Assembly (NCBI RefSeq): GCF_000412995.1
Contig: NZ_KE332512.1
Location: forward strand, 698,919-762,918
DNA length: 64,000 nt
Direction: 5' to 3'
Source of the DNA: Treponema vincentii F0403
Lineage (GTDB): Bacteria > Spirochaetota > Spirochaetia > Treponematales > Treponemataceae
The notes under the pieces are model-generated. The model was not told the origin of the DNA. It was given only the letters and a program-made list of their open reading frames with translations, and ran no database searches. The position numbers and the translations under genes were made by a program. Within the stretch, counting starts at the first letter, position 1. Each line of letters opens with the position of its first letter. Shown piece by piece: positions 55,754-63,771 of the stretch.

Positions 55754-58280
55754 ACGTCCGGTATCTCCGGCAGAAAGCAAGAGTAAGAGCCGCAGGTTGA
55801 GTAAAAAACAGCTGCTGTACGGCGCAGGGGCATTGCTGCTTGCGCTCTGCCTCGGCGCTTGGCTTTCGCTTTTTTTGCCGTTTCCGGAGCTTGATGCTTT
55901 TATACAGCGGGACTGGAGTACCCGTGTCTATGACCGGGGCGGCAACCTTATTCAAATCCTTGCGCTGGAAAACGGCATACGGCGCGAATTTACCGCGTAT
56001 GAAGCGATGCCGCCCGATGCCATCCGCGTCTTCCTTGCAGCGGAGGATAAGGATTTCTTTACCCACCGCGGAATCGATATTGCAGCCATTGCACGGGCGG
56101 CTTATCAGAATATCAGCAGCGGAAAACGGGTAAGCGGGGCGTCTACCGTTACGATGCAGTTAGCCCGCCTCGTTGTTCCGGCAAAAAGGCGCACGTTTTT
56201 TGCAAAGCTCCGCGAGGCGCGGAATGCGCTGCGGATTGAGCGGCGGCTTTCAAAGCGGGACATCCTTGAGCTTTACCTCAACAGCATTCCGTTCGGTTTC
56301 CAAACCGAAGGGCTTACCTCGGCGGCGAGAAATTTTTTTTCCCTGCCGCTTTCGGAAATCACCTCGGAACAGCTCTGCTGCCTCGCGGTTATTCCCCGCC
56401 GCCCTGCCGGCTATAACCCCCTTGAACATCCCGAAGCCTGCGCCGAAAAAGCGGCCGTGCTCTACCGTTCCGTATTCGAGCCGGAAAGCGGACGACCGAA
56501 CAGCCGGCAAGAGAGCCAACCTGACACTCTGATTGAAGACCGGCTATTGCAGGCAGCGCGTACCGCCCGCCGCTTTGAATATCCCTTCAATATGCCCCAT
56601 TATATCGAATACCTTGTGCGACGGTATAAAGCGGGCGATTTTTATCCGCAAACGGAAGATATCTCAGAGGTATTGCAGAGAGAGACTCAACCGCAAAGAA
56701 ACAGACAAACAGCCCGGCAATCCGAAGCGGCTGCCCGGACACTGCCGCCCGACTGGTACCTAACCGCCGACAGCGCCTTGTCCGCTCAGGGGGAATTTTG
56801 GCTGCAAGCGCAGCTGAAAGCCAATCCGCAAGCCCGCGTACGCAACGGCGCCGTCCTCATTATCGAAAATGTAACCGGAAACATCCTTGCTTGGGTAGGC
56901 TCAAACTCTTACTTTGATGATGAAAGCAACGGAAAAATCGACGGCGTTACCGCTTTGAATCAGAGCGGCAGCAGTTCCAAACCGTTTTTATATGCGCTTG
57001 CCTTAGAAAAAGGATGGAAGCCGTCGGATGTGCTGCCGGATATTCCGATGCGGTTCGGCAGGGAAGAAGCCTATATCCCGCGTAACTTTAATAACCGCTT
57101 TAACGGCCCCGTCCGCTTACGGGTTGCCCTTGCCTCCAGCCTCAACATCCCCGCCGTGTATCTGCTCAACGAAATCGGCGCCGAAACCTACCTGCAAACC
57201 TTGGAGCAGCTCGGCTTTCAGTCCATCGGCACAAAGGGAGATGAAGCGGGGCTGTCTCTCGCGCTCGGCAGCGTGCCGGTTCCCCTCTACGAGCTCGTCC
57301 GTGCGTTCAGCGTATTTCCCCGCGACGGCATACTCCTCCCCTTGCGCTCATTCACGGACGGGAGCACCGCCGACGGGTTTTCCGAGCCGAGGACGGTTTA
57401 CAGCGCCGATACCGCACGGCTTATCTGCTCGATTCTTTCGGATTCTGCGGCGAGGGCAAAGGGATTCGGTTTTTCTTCAACTTTTAAGACACCCTTCCCT
57501 TCTATTTTTAAAACAGGTACGGCCAATCAGTTTCAAAGTCTTGTCGCCCTCGCCGCATCATCGGCCTTTACCGTCGGCGTGTGGATGGGTAATTTTGCAG
57601 GCGACACCGTGATGGGAAAAACGGGAAGCTCCGCGCCCGCCGCAATCGCACGGGACTTACTTGTACGGCTGCACAGCCGGCCGTTGGCGGACGGCACGCT
57701 TACCCCGGCGCAGTCTTTTGCAGAGCCGGAGCACTGGCGCCGTGAATCCGTCTGTGCGCTTTCGGGGATGCCGGCCGGCTCCGCGTGTCCCAACACCGTG
57801 CAGGAATATCTGCCGTCCGCATTCGACGGATACCATCCGTTCGACACAGCCGGCCGGCACGGCATGTATGAACGGAAAAACGCTCAATATGGGCAGGGCA
57901 GCAATACATATAAGCAAGAGGGCGGCGGATGTACATGGCACCGCATGCAAAACGGGCACACGGTAACCGTCTATCCCGAAGAATACCGGCGATGGTTTGC
58001 AAATAGCACACGGCACGGCACAATCGGACGGCCGAGCAATGCGTTAACCGTTATCCGCCCCGCAGACGGCAGCCATTTTGTCGGTTCGCCGGACAGCGGC
58101 AGTATCCCAATCGAAATTACCGGCGGTGCGGAAGATACCGTGCAAGTCGAATACGACAGCCTGCCCCCGTTTATATTGAACCGGCCGTTTTCCGGCAGTC
58201 TTCCCTCGGAAAAAGGCGAACACAGCCTCTCCGTCCGCTGCGGCGATGAAGAAGTGTCGGTAACGTTTACCGTCGAATAA
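55719..58280 (+). CDS. Penicillin-binding protein 1C paralogue
   Basis: An 853-aa inner-membrane protein: basic cytoplasmic head, one anchor (~30-54), and a GT51 domain with Glu109 in LAAEDKDFFTHRGID and SGASTVTMQLARL. The transpeptidase domain has Ser418 in SSSK (Lys421), SSLNIPAV, and KTG at Lys598 in FKTGTANQF. A BiPBP_C domain closes it. It extends from the GH2 gene and overlaps it by 35 nt, with no clear SD; the upstream ATG at 55704 is also possible. It differs from the pbpC at 9892 in its anchor and linker, so it may serve a different stage or site of wall repair. Confidence 0.88.
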   Translation: MNFSKKTTPVIKRPVSPAESKSKSRRLSKKQLLYGAGALLLALCLGAWLSLFLPFPELDAFIQRDWSTRVYDRGGNLIQILALENGIRREFTAYEAMPPDAIRVFLAAEDKDFFTHRGIDIAAIARAAYQNISSGKRVSGASTVTMQLARLVVPAKRRTFFAKLREARNALRIERRLSKRDILELYLNSIPFGFQTEGLTSAARNFFSLPLSEITSEQLCCLAVIPRRPAGYNPLEHPEACAEKAAVLYRSVFEPESGRPNSRQESQPDTLIEDRLLQAARTARRFEYPFNMPHYIEYLVRRYKAGDFYPQTEDISEVLQRETQPQRNRQTARQSEAAARTLPPDWYLTADSALSAQGEFWLQAQLKANPQARVRNGAVLIIENVTGNILAWVGSNSYFDDESNGKIDGVTALNQSGSSSKPFLYALALEKGWKPSDVLPDIPMRFGREEAYIPRNFNNRFNGPVRLRVALASSLNIPAVYLLNEIGAETYLQTLEQLGFQSIGTKGDEAGLSLALGSVPVPLYELVRAFSVFPRDGILLPLRSFTDGSTADGFSEPRTVYSADTARLICSILSDSAARAKGFGFSSTFKTPFPSIFKTGTANQFQSLVALAASSAFTVGVWMGNFAGDTVMGKTGSSAPAAIARDLLVRLHSRPLADGTLTPAQSFAEPEHWRRESVCALSGMPAGSACPNTVQEYLPSAFDGYHPFDTAGRHGMYERKNAQYGQGSNTYKQEGGGCTWHRMQNGHTVTVYPEEYRRWFANSTRHGTIGRPSNALTVIRPADGSHFVGSPDSGSIPIEITGGAEDTVQVEYDSLPPFILNRPFSGSLPSEKGEHSLSVRCGDEEVSVTFTVE

Positions 58281-58310
58281 GCCGATTTTAAAGAATAAGC
58301 CGATTTTAAA
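58275..58310. repeat. Perfect 18-bp tandem duplication at the PBP1C paralogue stop
   Basis: GAATAAGCCGATTTTAAA occurs twice in direct succession; the first copy contains the stop codon (58278-58280). Confidence 0.85.
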
Positions 58311-58311
58311 T

Positions 58312-58338
58312 AAAAAAGACACTCGGAATGAGTGTCTT
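58312..58338 (-). terminator. Rho-independent terminator of the tRNA gene
   Basis: AAGACACTC (58316-58324) and GAGTGTCTT (58330-58338) form a 9-bp stem with a 5-nt loop. On the minus strand it is followed by TTTTTT (58312-58317 region), 11 nt after the tRNA end. Confidence 0.85.
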
Positions 58339-58348
58339 GTAAAGAGGT

Positions 58349-58421
58349 TAGCGGCAATAGGGCTTGAACCTATGACCTAACGGATATGAGCCGTTTGCTC
58401 TACCGACTGAGCTATACCGCC
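58349..58421 (-). tRNA. tRNA with CAU anticodon, probably tRNA-Met (elongator) or tRNA-Ile2
   Basis: A 73-nt cloverleaf on the minus strand. Acceptor GGCGGTA pairs with TGCCGCT (first pair G-U, position 6 T-G), with discriminator A; the CCA end is not encoded. D-arm: GCTCAGTCGGTAGAGC. Anticodon stem AACGG/CCGTT with loop CTCATAT, anticodon CAT. T-arm ATAGG/CCTAT with TTCAAGC. Whether it is Met or lysidine-modified Ile2 cannot be decided from the anticodon alone. Confidence 0.88.
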
Positions 58422-58437
58422 GTAAAAATACTCAAAG

Positions 58438-58466
58438 AATATATCGTAAAATAAAATCTTTGTCAA
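58438..58466 (-). promoter_or_regulatory. Promoter of the tRNA gene
   Basis: On the minus strand: TTGACA (58461-58466), 17 bp, TATATT (58438-58443), ending 17 nt before the tRNA 5' end. Confidence 0.8.
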
Positions 58467-58585
58467 TTGCCCTAAAAAGAGTGTTAACAAAATATGTCCC
58501 ATGCGCCCCCTTGAAAAATATACACCGAACCATATACAATAGGGCATCTCTAAAAAAGAACATCTCTAAACACTCGGATAAAATA

Positions 58586-59002
58586 ATGGCGGAAGAAAAA
58601 ACGGAAGCATCGGCGGCATTTTTGCGGACACGTGCGGATCATGCAATAGAAATACTGGAAGATTATGCCGAAGCTATCGCTCAAATCACTAAAGAAAACG
58701 GCAAATGCCGCGTTATGGATCTTGCACGGTACTTTGGTGTAAGCCACGTATCCGTTATCCAAGTGCTGCAGCGGCTTAAAGCCAATCATTTTATTGAAAG
58801 CGGTACTCATAAGCCGATATGCCTTACCGAAGAAGGCCGTAAATTGGCACGCGAATGCGCAAACCGCCACGGTATTGTACTTCAGTTTTTGCTGAAAATC
58901 GGCGTAAGCGAAAACACTGCGATGCTTGATTCCGAAGGATTGGAACATCATATCAGCGCAGAAACCCTGGAATGTATGAAAAACTTCATTGCCGTACAAT
59001 AG
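58586..59002 (+). CDS. mntR: MntR/DtxR-family metal-responsive regulator
   Basis: A 138-aa DNA-binding protein: winged helix at ~30-80 (IAQITKENGKCRVMDLARYFGVSHVSVIQVLQRL) then the metal-binding/dimerisation helices (RKLARECANRHGIVLQFLLKIGV...DSEGLEHHIS). The E-x2-H and His-rich positions fit manganese-responsive MntR. It probably represses Mn uptake, but no transporter gene lies next to it. I used the ATG at 58586 because the family begins about there; an in-frame start at 58460 would add 42 unlike residues. SD is weak (GGAT). Confidence 0.8.
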   Translation: MAEEKTEASAAFLRTRADHAIEILEDYAEAIAQITKENGKCRVMDLARYFGVSHVSVIQVLQRLKANHFIESGTHKPICLTEEGRKLARECANRHGIVLQFLLKIGVSENTAMLDSEGLEHHISAETLECMKNFIAVQ

Positions 59003-59029
59003 GGCAATCAACAAAAAAAAATCGTATAG

Positions 59030-59058
59030 TTGACCAAAAACCGGTTTTTATGTATCAT
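59030..59058 (+). promoter_or_regulatory. Promoter of the rpsP operon
   Basis: TTGACC (59030-59035), 17 bp, TATCAT (59053-59058). About 88 nt of leader precede the rpsP ATG, and the sequence contains a dispersed ACCTCTAAAAAC motif near 59085. Confidence 0.65.
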
Positions 59059-59146
59059 AGCCTGTATTTTATTATTATAAGGATACCTCTAAAAACTTTT
59101 ATTACTAGAAGTTCCTATCACTTGATTAATTTCCGGGAGGATTAAC

Positions 59147-59395
59147 GTGAGCGTAAAAATCAGATTAAAGAAATTCGGGAGTAAAAAACGCCCGTATTAC
59201 CGCATTGTAGTACAGGATGTGCGCGAACCCCGCGACGGCAAAACGATCGACGAGGTCGGTATCTATCATCCTATCGAAGCGGAAGAGCGGCAAATTGCTT
59301 TTGATGCCGATAAGGTACGAGGTTGGCTTAATAAAGGCGCTCAGCCGACCGACACTGTCCGCCACTTACTCAACAAAAAACAATTTACGTTATAG
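59147..59395 (+). CDS. rpsP: Ribosomal protein bS16
   Basis: An 82-aa small-subunit protein of normal length: VKIRLKKFGSKKRPYYRIVVQDVREPRDGK and the following GIYHPIEA. GGGAGG lies 7 nt before the GTG start (59147). First gene of a tight operon: bS16, KH protein, RimM, TrmD, bL19. Confidence 0.97.
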   Translation: MSVKIRLKKFGSKKRPYYRIVVQDVREPRDGKTIDEVGIYHPIEAEERQIAFDADKVRGWLNKGAQPTDTVRHLLNKKQFTL

Positions 59396-59409
59396 GTCGG
59401 CTATCGAAC

Positions 59410-59643
59410 ATGGAACGTGATTTAGTCGAGTACATTGCAAAGTCGCTTGTCGATGATCCCAGCGCCGTTTCCGTTTCGGAAAAAGAAACCGACCGCGGCA
59501 TTGTGTTGGAATTGCGTGTTGCAAGCGGTGATGTAGGAAAGGTAATCGGAAAATTCGGAAGGGTTGCACAGGCGATTAGAACCCTGCTTATGGCATCGGC
59601 AGGCCGCAGCGGAACCCGCTATTTACTGGAAATTCTTGATTAA
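59410..59643 (+). CDS. KH-domain RNA-binding protein (KhpA/YlqC-like)
   Basis: A 77-aa protein with DLVEYIAKSLVDDPSAVSVSE and the KH GxxG loop in GKVIGKFGRVAQAIRTLL. KhpA-type proteins bind RNA and are linked to cell division and translation. Standard position between rpsP and rimM; its TAA overlaps the rimM ATG (TAATG). Confidence 0.92.
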   Translation: MERDLVEYIAKSLVDDPSAVSVSEKETDRGIVLELRVASGDVGKVIGKFGRVAQAIRTLLMASAGRSGTRYLLEILD

Positions 59644-60167
59644 TGGACTGGCTCATAACCGGTAGGGTTCGGGGGACATTCGGCCTTGAAGGCTTTATTA
59701 AAATTGAAAGCTGTTCAGGCGAATATGAGCATTTTTTAAGCTTAAAAGAGATTATGCTGCGGCTTCCCGTCCGAGAGGCTGAAGAACAGTGTCCCGAAAT
59801 AACCTATCAGGTTGAAGAGTGCGTTGTCCGAACTGCGGACGCGTTATTAAAACTACGGGGTATCAATTCGCCCGAAGCGGCAAAAAAGCTGCACGGAGCG
59901 GATATATTGGTTCCTCGCGATATGGCTTGCCCGCTTGAACGCGGTGAGTTTTATATCAATGATCTTTGTAATTCTGACCTTGTGTACAAAGGAAATTCTG
60001 TGGGTACAATTGCAGATGTAGTGGAAGGCGGAGGCGGCTTTTTATTGGAAGTCTCCGAGGCTGCAACAGGCAAAACCGTGTATATCCCGTTTCGTTCTCA
60101 ATTTATCGGGAAAATAGACATACCGGCAAAGCAGGTTGAGCTCATGCACCGCTGGATTCTCGAATGA
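59643..60167 (+). CDS. rimM: Ribosome maturation factor RimM
   Basis: A 174-aa protein. The RimM N-terminal domain starts LITGRVRGTFGLEGFIKI; the PRC-barrel region follows with DLCNSDLVYKGNSVGTIADVVEGGGGFLLEV and ends IPFRSQFIGKIDIPAKQVEL. It assists maturation of the 30S head by binding S19. Overlaps trmD by 4 nt (ATGA). Confidence 0.93.
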   Translation: MDWLITGRVRGTFGLEGFIKIESCSGEYEHFLSLKEIMLRLPVREAEEQCPEITYQVEECVVRTADALLKLRGINSPEAAKKLHGADILVPRDMACPLERGEFYINDLCNSDLVYKGNSVGTIADVVEGGGGFLLEVSEAATGKTVYIPFRSQFIGKIDIPAKQVELMHRWILE

Positions 60168-60910
60168 GATTCAATGTGCTGACCTTGTTCCCCGAAATAC
60201 CCGCCGCCTTTTTTGAATCGTCGATCATGGCGAAGGCGGTTGAGCGGGGGCTTATTACCTACAATCTGGTGAATATCCGCGACTTTGCTTATGACAAGCA
60301 TCGCACCTGCGATGATCTAACCTACGGCGGCGGGGCTGGAATGCTCCTATTGCCGCAGCCACTTTCGCTCGCACTCGATTCCGTACAGGCTGCCGAAAAA
60401 CGGGTTATCTATGTAACCCCTTCCGGTAAACCCTTGACGCAATCACGTGCAGTGGAGCTTGCACGAGAACAAGAACTCGTGTTTATCTGCGGCCGCTACG
60501 AAGGAATTGATCAGCGGATTATCGATGAATACGTCGACGATGAAATTTCGCTCGGCGATTACGTGATGTCTTCAGGTGAACTTGCTGCGCTCGTAGTAAT
60601 AGACGCGGTATACCGCTTGATCGACGGCGTTATTTCCCGCGAATCCCTTGAAGAGGAAAGCTTTTCCGACGGTTTGTTGGAATACCCCCAGTACACACGG
60701 CCGCAGATATTCAGGGACAGAGTTGTTCCTGAAGTGCTTCTTTCCGGACACCATGAACACATCCGTAAATGGCGGCTCGAACAGCGGATCAGAAAGACGC
60801 TTGCCATGCGTCCCGACTTACTATCGGCAATCCGCAGTTCGGATAAATGGACAAAAGAAGCGGAACTTATTTTACAGGAGATAACAAATGGCAGAGAATT
60901 TAATTCGTAA
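60164..60910 (+). CDS. trmD: tRNA (guanine-N1)-methyltransferase TrmD
   Basis: A 248-aa SPOUT methyltransferase that makes m1G37 with S-adenosylmethionine. Motifs: [50 protein letters not shown] (the knot), [11 protein letters not shown] and LLSGHHEHI. Normal length. The gene overlaps rplS by 23 nt, so the two are coupled. Confidence 0.96.
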   Translation: MRFNVLTLFPEIPAAFFESSIMAKAVERGLITYNLVNIRDFAYDKHRTCDDLTYGGGAGMLLLPQPLSLALDSVQAAEKRVIYVTPSGKPLTQSRAVELAREQELVFICGRYEGIDQRIIDEYVDDEISLGDYVMSSGELAALVVIDAVYRLIDGVISRESLEEESFSDGLLEYPQYTRPQIFRDRVVPEVLLSGHHEHIRKWRLEQRIRKTLAMRPDLLSAIRSSDKWTKEAELILQEITNGREFNS

Positions 60911-61247
60911 AATTGAAGAAAAGCAAAAGATTGTCGAAAAACCTTCTTTTAAAGTAGGAGACACTGTCAAGGTTCACTTCAAAATTATTGAAGGAAAAAC
61001 CGAACGTATCCAGATATATGAAGGCTTGGTACTATGCTTTAAAAATGCCGGCATCAGCCGGACATTTACCGTAAGAAAGAATTCGTACGGTGTTGGTGTC
61101 GAACGCGTATTCCCGCTCCACTCACCGCGTATCGCAAAGGTGGAAGTTGTACATGCCGGTAAGGTACGCCGTGCCAAGCTGTATTACATCCGTGAAAAGA
61201 TCGGTAAGGCGGCAAAGATTAAGACACTTCTGCAAAAGAAGAACTAG
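60888..61247 (+). CDS. rplS: Ribosomal protein bL19
   Basis: A 119-aa large-subunit protein with [29 protein letters not shown] and [40 protein letters not shown] lies inside the end of trmD, 8 nt before the ATG. Last ribosomal gene of the operon. Confidence 0.97.
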   Translation: MAENLIRKIEEKQKIVEKPSFKVGDTVKVHFKIIEGKTERIQIYEGLVLCFKNAGISRTFTVRKNSYGVGVERVFPLHSPRIAKVEVVHAGKVRRAKLYYIREKIGKAAKIKTLLQKKN

Positions 61248-61251
61248 CAAT

Positions 61252-62229
61252 ATGCAGTCTGCAGCGGAACGGCCGGCGCTTTTTATTCCCTTAAACCGGA
61301 ACAATGCGCTTAATACGGCCGTTCTTTTCAACGGCAACACTGCTGCCGATTTTTCGGAAAACGAGCCGGTAACGGTTCGGGTACTGTCAATCCTTAAAAA
61401 CAATACGATACGGATTGCCGTCAAAGGCGCCGTACTGCAAGCACAAACAGCTCTTTCTCAGGATATTCGGGAAGGGGCTTTTTTATTAATGCGCGTTCAT
61501 ATAACCGATAACACGGTTGTGCTAACCCCGTATCAAAAGCACATACTTCCGCAAATTCCGCATAACGATGTATTTACCCAGCTCGGTGTACCGCAGTCGG
61601 ATCTTACGGCGGCGCTGATTGCGTTTTTCCGGCAAAATGAGCAGCCGCTGCAACCCCGTCCGCTTTTAAAGATACTTTCTTCACTCCATGTTTTTGCCCC
61701 CCATGAAAAAAAAGCCGCTTTTGCCGCAGTCCTCCTCTACTCCCGCGGCATCGAACCTTCGGAACAGCTGATTGCGCAATGCCTCGCCGCCATGTTTACC
61801 GTCTCAGATCGGCAAAACGAAAAAGCAGCCGATGCTCCTGATGATGCCGACCTATTCAAGCTGCTCAATCATATAAAGGCGGGTAAAAACCATTGGGTAG
61901 TCTTTCCGTTTGAAAAGCAGCTCGATACACTCTGGAAAGGATCGGCCGCTTTTCTGCTTGATCTGCAAGACACGGTGTGCCGCGAATGCTGCCTGAGGGT
62001 GCGGAGTGAAGAAAAACAGGAAGCATGGATATTTACACTCAAAAATAGCCTATGTCTTTTCTCTTATCAGGGGCAGGCCGAACTTTCAGGGCAAAAAAAA
62101 GAAGAACTCACCGCACTGCTGCAAACATGCCTTGAAGCCGCAGGAGTTACGGCCTATACGGCGCGCTATGCCGACGGCATAGAAATAGAACAGAATCAAA
62201 CCCTTGCATCAATCGACATATCCGTGTAA
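61252..62229 (+). CDS. Conserved hypothetical protein after rplS
   Basis: A 325-aa protein I cannot assign. It starts MQSAAERPALFIPLNRNN, 4 nt after the rplS stop, so it is probably co-transcribed. Beta-rich N-terminus (VTVRVLSILKNNTIRIAVKGAVL), helical middle (HNDVFTQLGVPQSDLTAALIAFF) and a beta C-terminus (AWIFTLKNSLCLFSYQGQAELSGQKKEEL). The layout resembles the flagellar hook-length-control FliK-like proteins, but this is weak. Its neighbours (FlhB-C-like, HD-GYP) fit a flagellar link. Confidence 0.6.
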   Translation: MQSAAERPALFIPLNRNNALNTAVLFNGNTAADFSENEPVTVRVLSILKNNTIRIAVKGAVLQAQTALSQDIREGAFLLMRVHITDNTVVLTPYQKHILPQIPHNDVFTQLGVPQSDLTAALIAFFRQNEQPLQPRPLLKILSSLHVFAPHEKKAAFAAVLLYSRGIEPSEQLIAQCLAAMFTVSDRQNEKAADAPDDADLFKLLNHIKAGKNHWVVFPFEKQLDTLWKGSAAFLLDLQDTVCRECCLRVRSEEKQEAWIFTLKNSLCLFSYQGQAELSGQKKEELTALLQTCLEAAGVTAYTARYADGIEIEQNQTLASIDISV

Positions 62230-62282
62230 AATAGTTTTGGAATCTATATGACTTTTTTTGTATTTTCTTGGAAAGGAATAGT

Positions 62283-62549
62283 ATGAACCGAACGAACGAC
62301 TGTTCGGTTGCATTGTCATATACATTCGGAGAAAGTGTTCCGCTTATTGCCGCCTCGGGACACGGCGTAATCGCGCAAAAAATACGGGAAATTGCCGATA
62401 AGTGTCATATTCCCCTTATTAAAAATCCTCTCTTGGCGGAAGTGTTGGTTGAAGCTGAAATAGGCTCTTGTATTCCTGAAGAAACGTATCAAGCGGTTGC
62501 CGCTCTTTTTGCATTTCTTCAAAAAAAGGATGGGATAATCGGTGCTTAG
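62283..62549 (+). CDS. FlhB C-terminal-domain-like protein (FlhX)
   Basis: An 88-aa protein matching the cytoplasmic C-terminal part of FlhB/EscU export switch proteins: SVALSYTFGESVPLIAASGHGVIAQKIREIADKCHIPLIKNPLLAEVLVEAE. It lacks the membrane part and the autocleavage NPTH. Stand-alone FlhB-C proteins occur in motile bacteria, including spirochaetes, and can partly substitute for the FlhB tail. AAAGGA lies before the ATG. Overlaps the HD-GYP gene by 8 nt. Confidence 0.82.
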   Translation: MNRTNDCSVALSYTFGESVPLIAASGHGVIAQKIREIADKCHIPLIKNPLLAEVLVEAEIGSCIPEETYQAVAALFAFLQKKDGIIGA

Positions 62550-63771
62550 GCGAATTAAGGTAGAAGATTTAAAAGAAGGCATGATGTTTTCGGAACCTCT
62601 ATTCTTTGACGACGGTAAGAACAGAGTTCTCGGCAAGGGGCATCCGGTTTCTCAACGCGAACTATCGGTCTTAAAGCAATGGAAAGTTCCTTTCGTGATG
62701 ACAGCCGGTAAGATCATAAAAAAAGATGAAGAAGTAGCAGAACTGGTTGAAGAGTTGGATTCGCTTCCGGACGAAAGTGAAGGAGCTGCCGGAAAAAGCA
62801 CTAAAAAGCAACAGGAAAAGAAAACTGCAGAACATGCGGTTTTACAACTGCCTGATATTTTAACACATAGTGAACTGTACACCGAATATTTAGCAATCAT
62901 CCTAACCCTTGATGTGTTTTTAAACGATGTCAAAAAGAGAAAACCGATGCCGACACGCCCTGTCGACGGAATAGCATTAAGGCTGCGAAATCTGATTGCA
63001 GCCGATAGGCCGCTGGTTATTTCATTTGTTCTATCAGCTATAATTCCCGAACGAGAGATGGCAAAAGCCCTTGTCGATACTGCTATTCTCGCAGAAACTA
63101 TCGCGAATTTTATGAAATTGCCTGAAGACTATATTGATGATATAGTGCTCGGCGCCTTACTGCACGATTGCGGTATGTTAAAAATTCCCGATACTATTTT
63201 AAAAAAGAAGGGCACGCTTTCGGATACCGAAATGCAGACCGTTGCGGCTCATACCGTCTATGGGTATAAAGCCGTATTATCGGAGTTTATGTATACCGAA
63301 CGGGTTGCAATGCTCGTCTTACAGCACCATGAGCGTTGGGACGGTAAAGGATATCCAAACGGGCTCGATAAAGAATCTATCGAAATAGGAGCCCGCATTA
63401 TTGCAGCCGTAGACGCCTTTGTTGCAATGACCGCGCAAAAAGCCTACCGCAGCGCATTGCTTGGATATGATGCGATGAAAACACTGCTTGCCGATAAAGG
63501 CCGCCGCTTTGATTACGAAATTATCAAGGCGATGATCCAAAGCATCGGCGTCTATCCCATCGGTTCCATAGTCTTGATGAACGATACTTCTATCGTGCGC
63601 GTTGTCGGCGTAGCGCCCGAAGCCCCCTTGCGTCCGCTGATTAGGGTGCTTATCGATGAAACCGGGCACCTCTATCCCAACAATAAGGGGAAATTGATCG
63701 ACTTACGCGAATATAAAAATATCTTTATCGTCAAGGCCATCGATCCGTCGCAATATCAGCAAAAAAAATGA
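62542..63771 (+). CDS. HD-GYP domain protein, candidate cyclic-di-GMP phosphodiesterase
   Basis: A 409-aa cytoplasmic protein. An N-terminal DUF3391-like region (RRIKVEDLKEGMMFSEPLFF...ILSVLKQWKVPFVM) and a Lys/Glu-rich linker precede the HD-GYP domain. The HD pair is His208-Asp209 in LLHDCGMLKIPD; HHERWDGKGYPNGL carries the Gly270-Tyr-Pro272 motif. Intact motifs predict hydrolysis of c-di-GMP, which controls motility and attachment in treponemes. I take a GTG start at 62542 inside the FlhX end; it overlaps yraN by 4 nt. Confidence 0.85.
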   Translation: MLRRIKVEDLKEGMMFSEPLFFDDGKNRVLGKGHPVSQRELSVLKQWKVPFVMTAGKIIKKDEEVAELVEELDSLPDESEGAAGKSTKKQQEKKTAEHAVLQLPDILTHSELYTEYLAIILTLDVFLNDVKKRKPMPTRPVDGIALRLRNLIAADRPLVISFVLSAIIPEREMAKALVDTAILAETIANFMKLPEDYIDDIVLGALLHDCGMLKIPDTILKKKGTLSDTEMQTVAAHTVYGYKAVLSEFMYTERVAMLVLQHHERWDGKGYPNGLDKESIEIGARIIAAVDAFVAMTAQKAYRSALLGYDAMKTLLADKGRRFDYEIIKAMIQSIGVYPIGSIVLMNDTSIVRVVGVAPEAPLRPLIRVLIDETGHLYPNNKGKLIDLREYKNIFIVKAIDPSQYQQKK

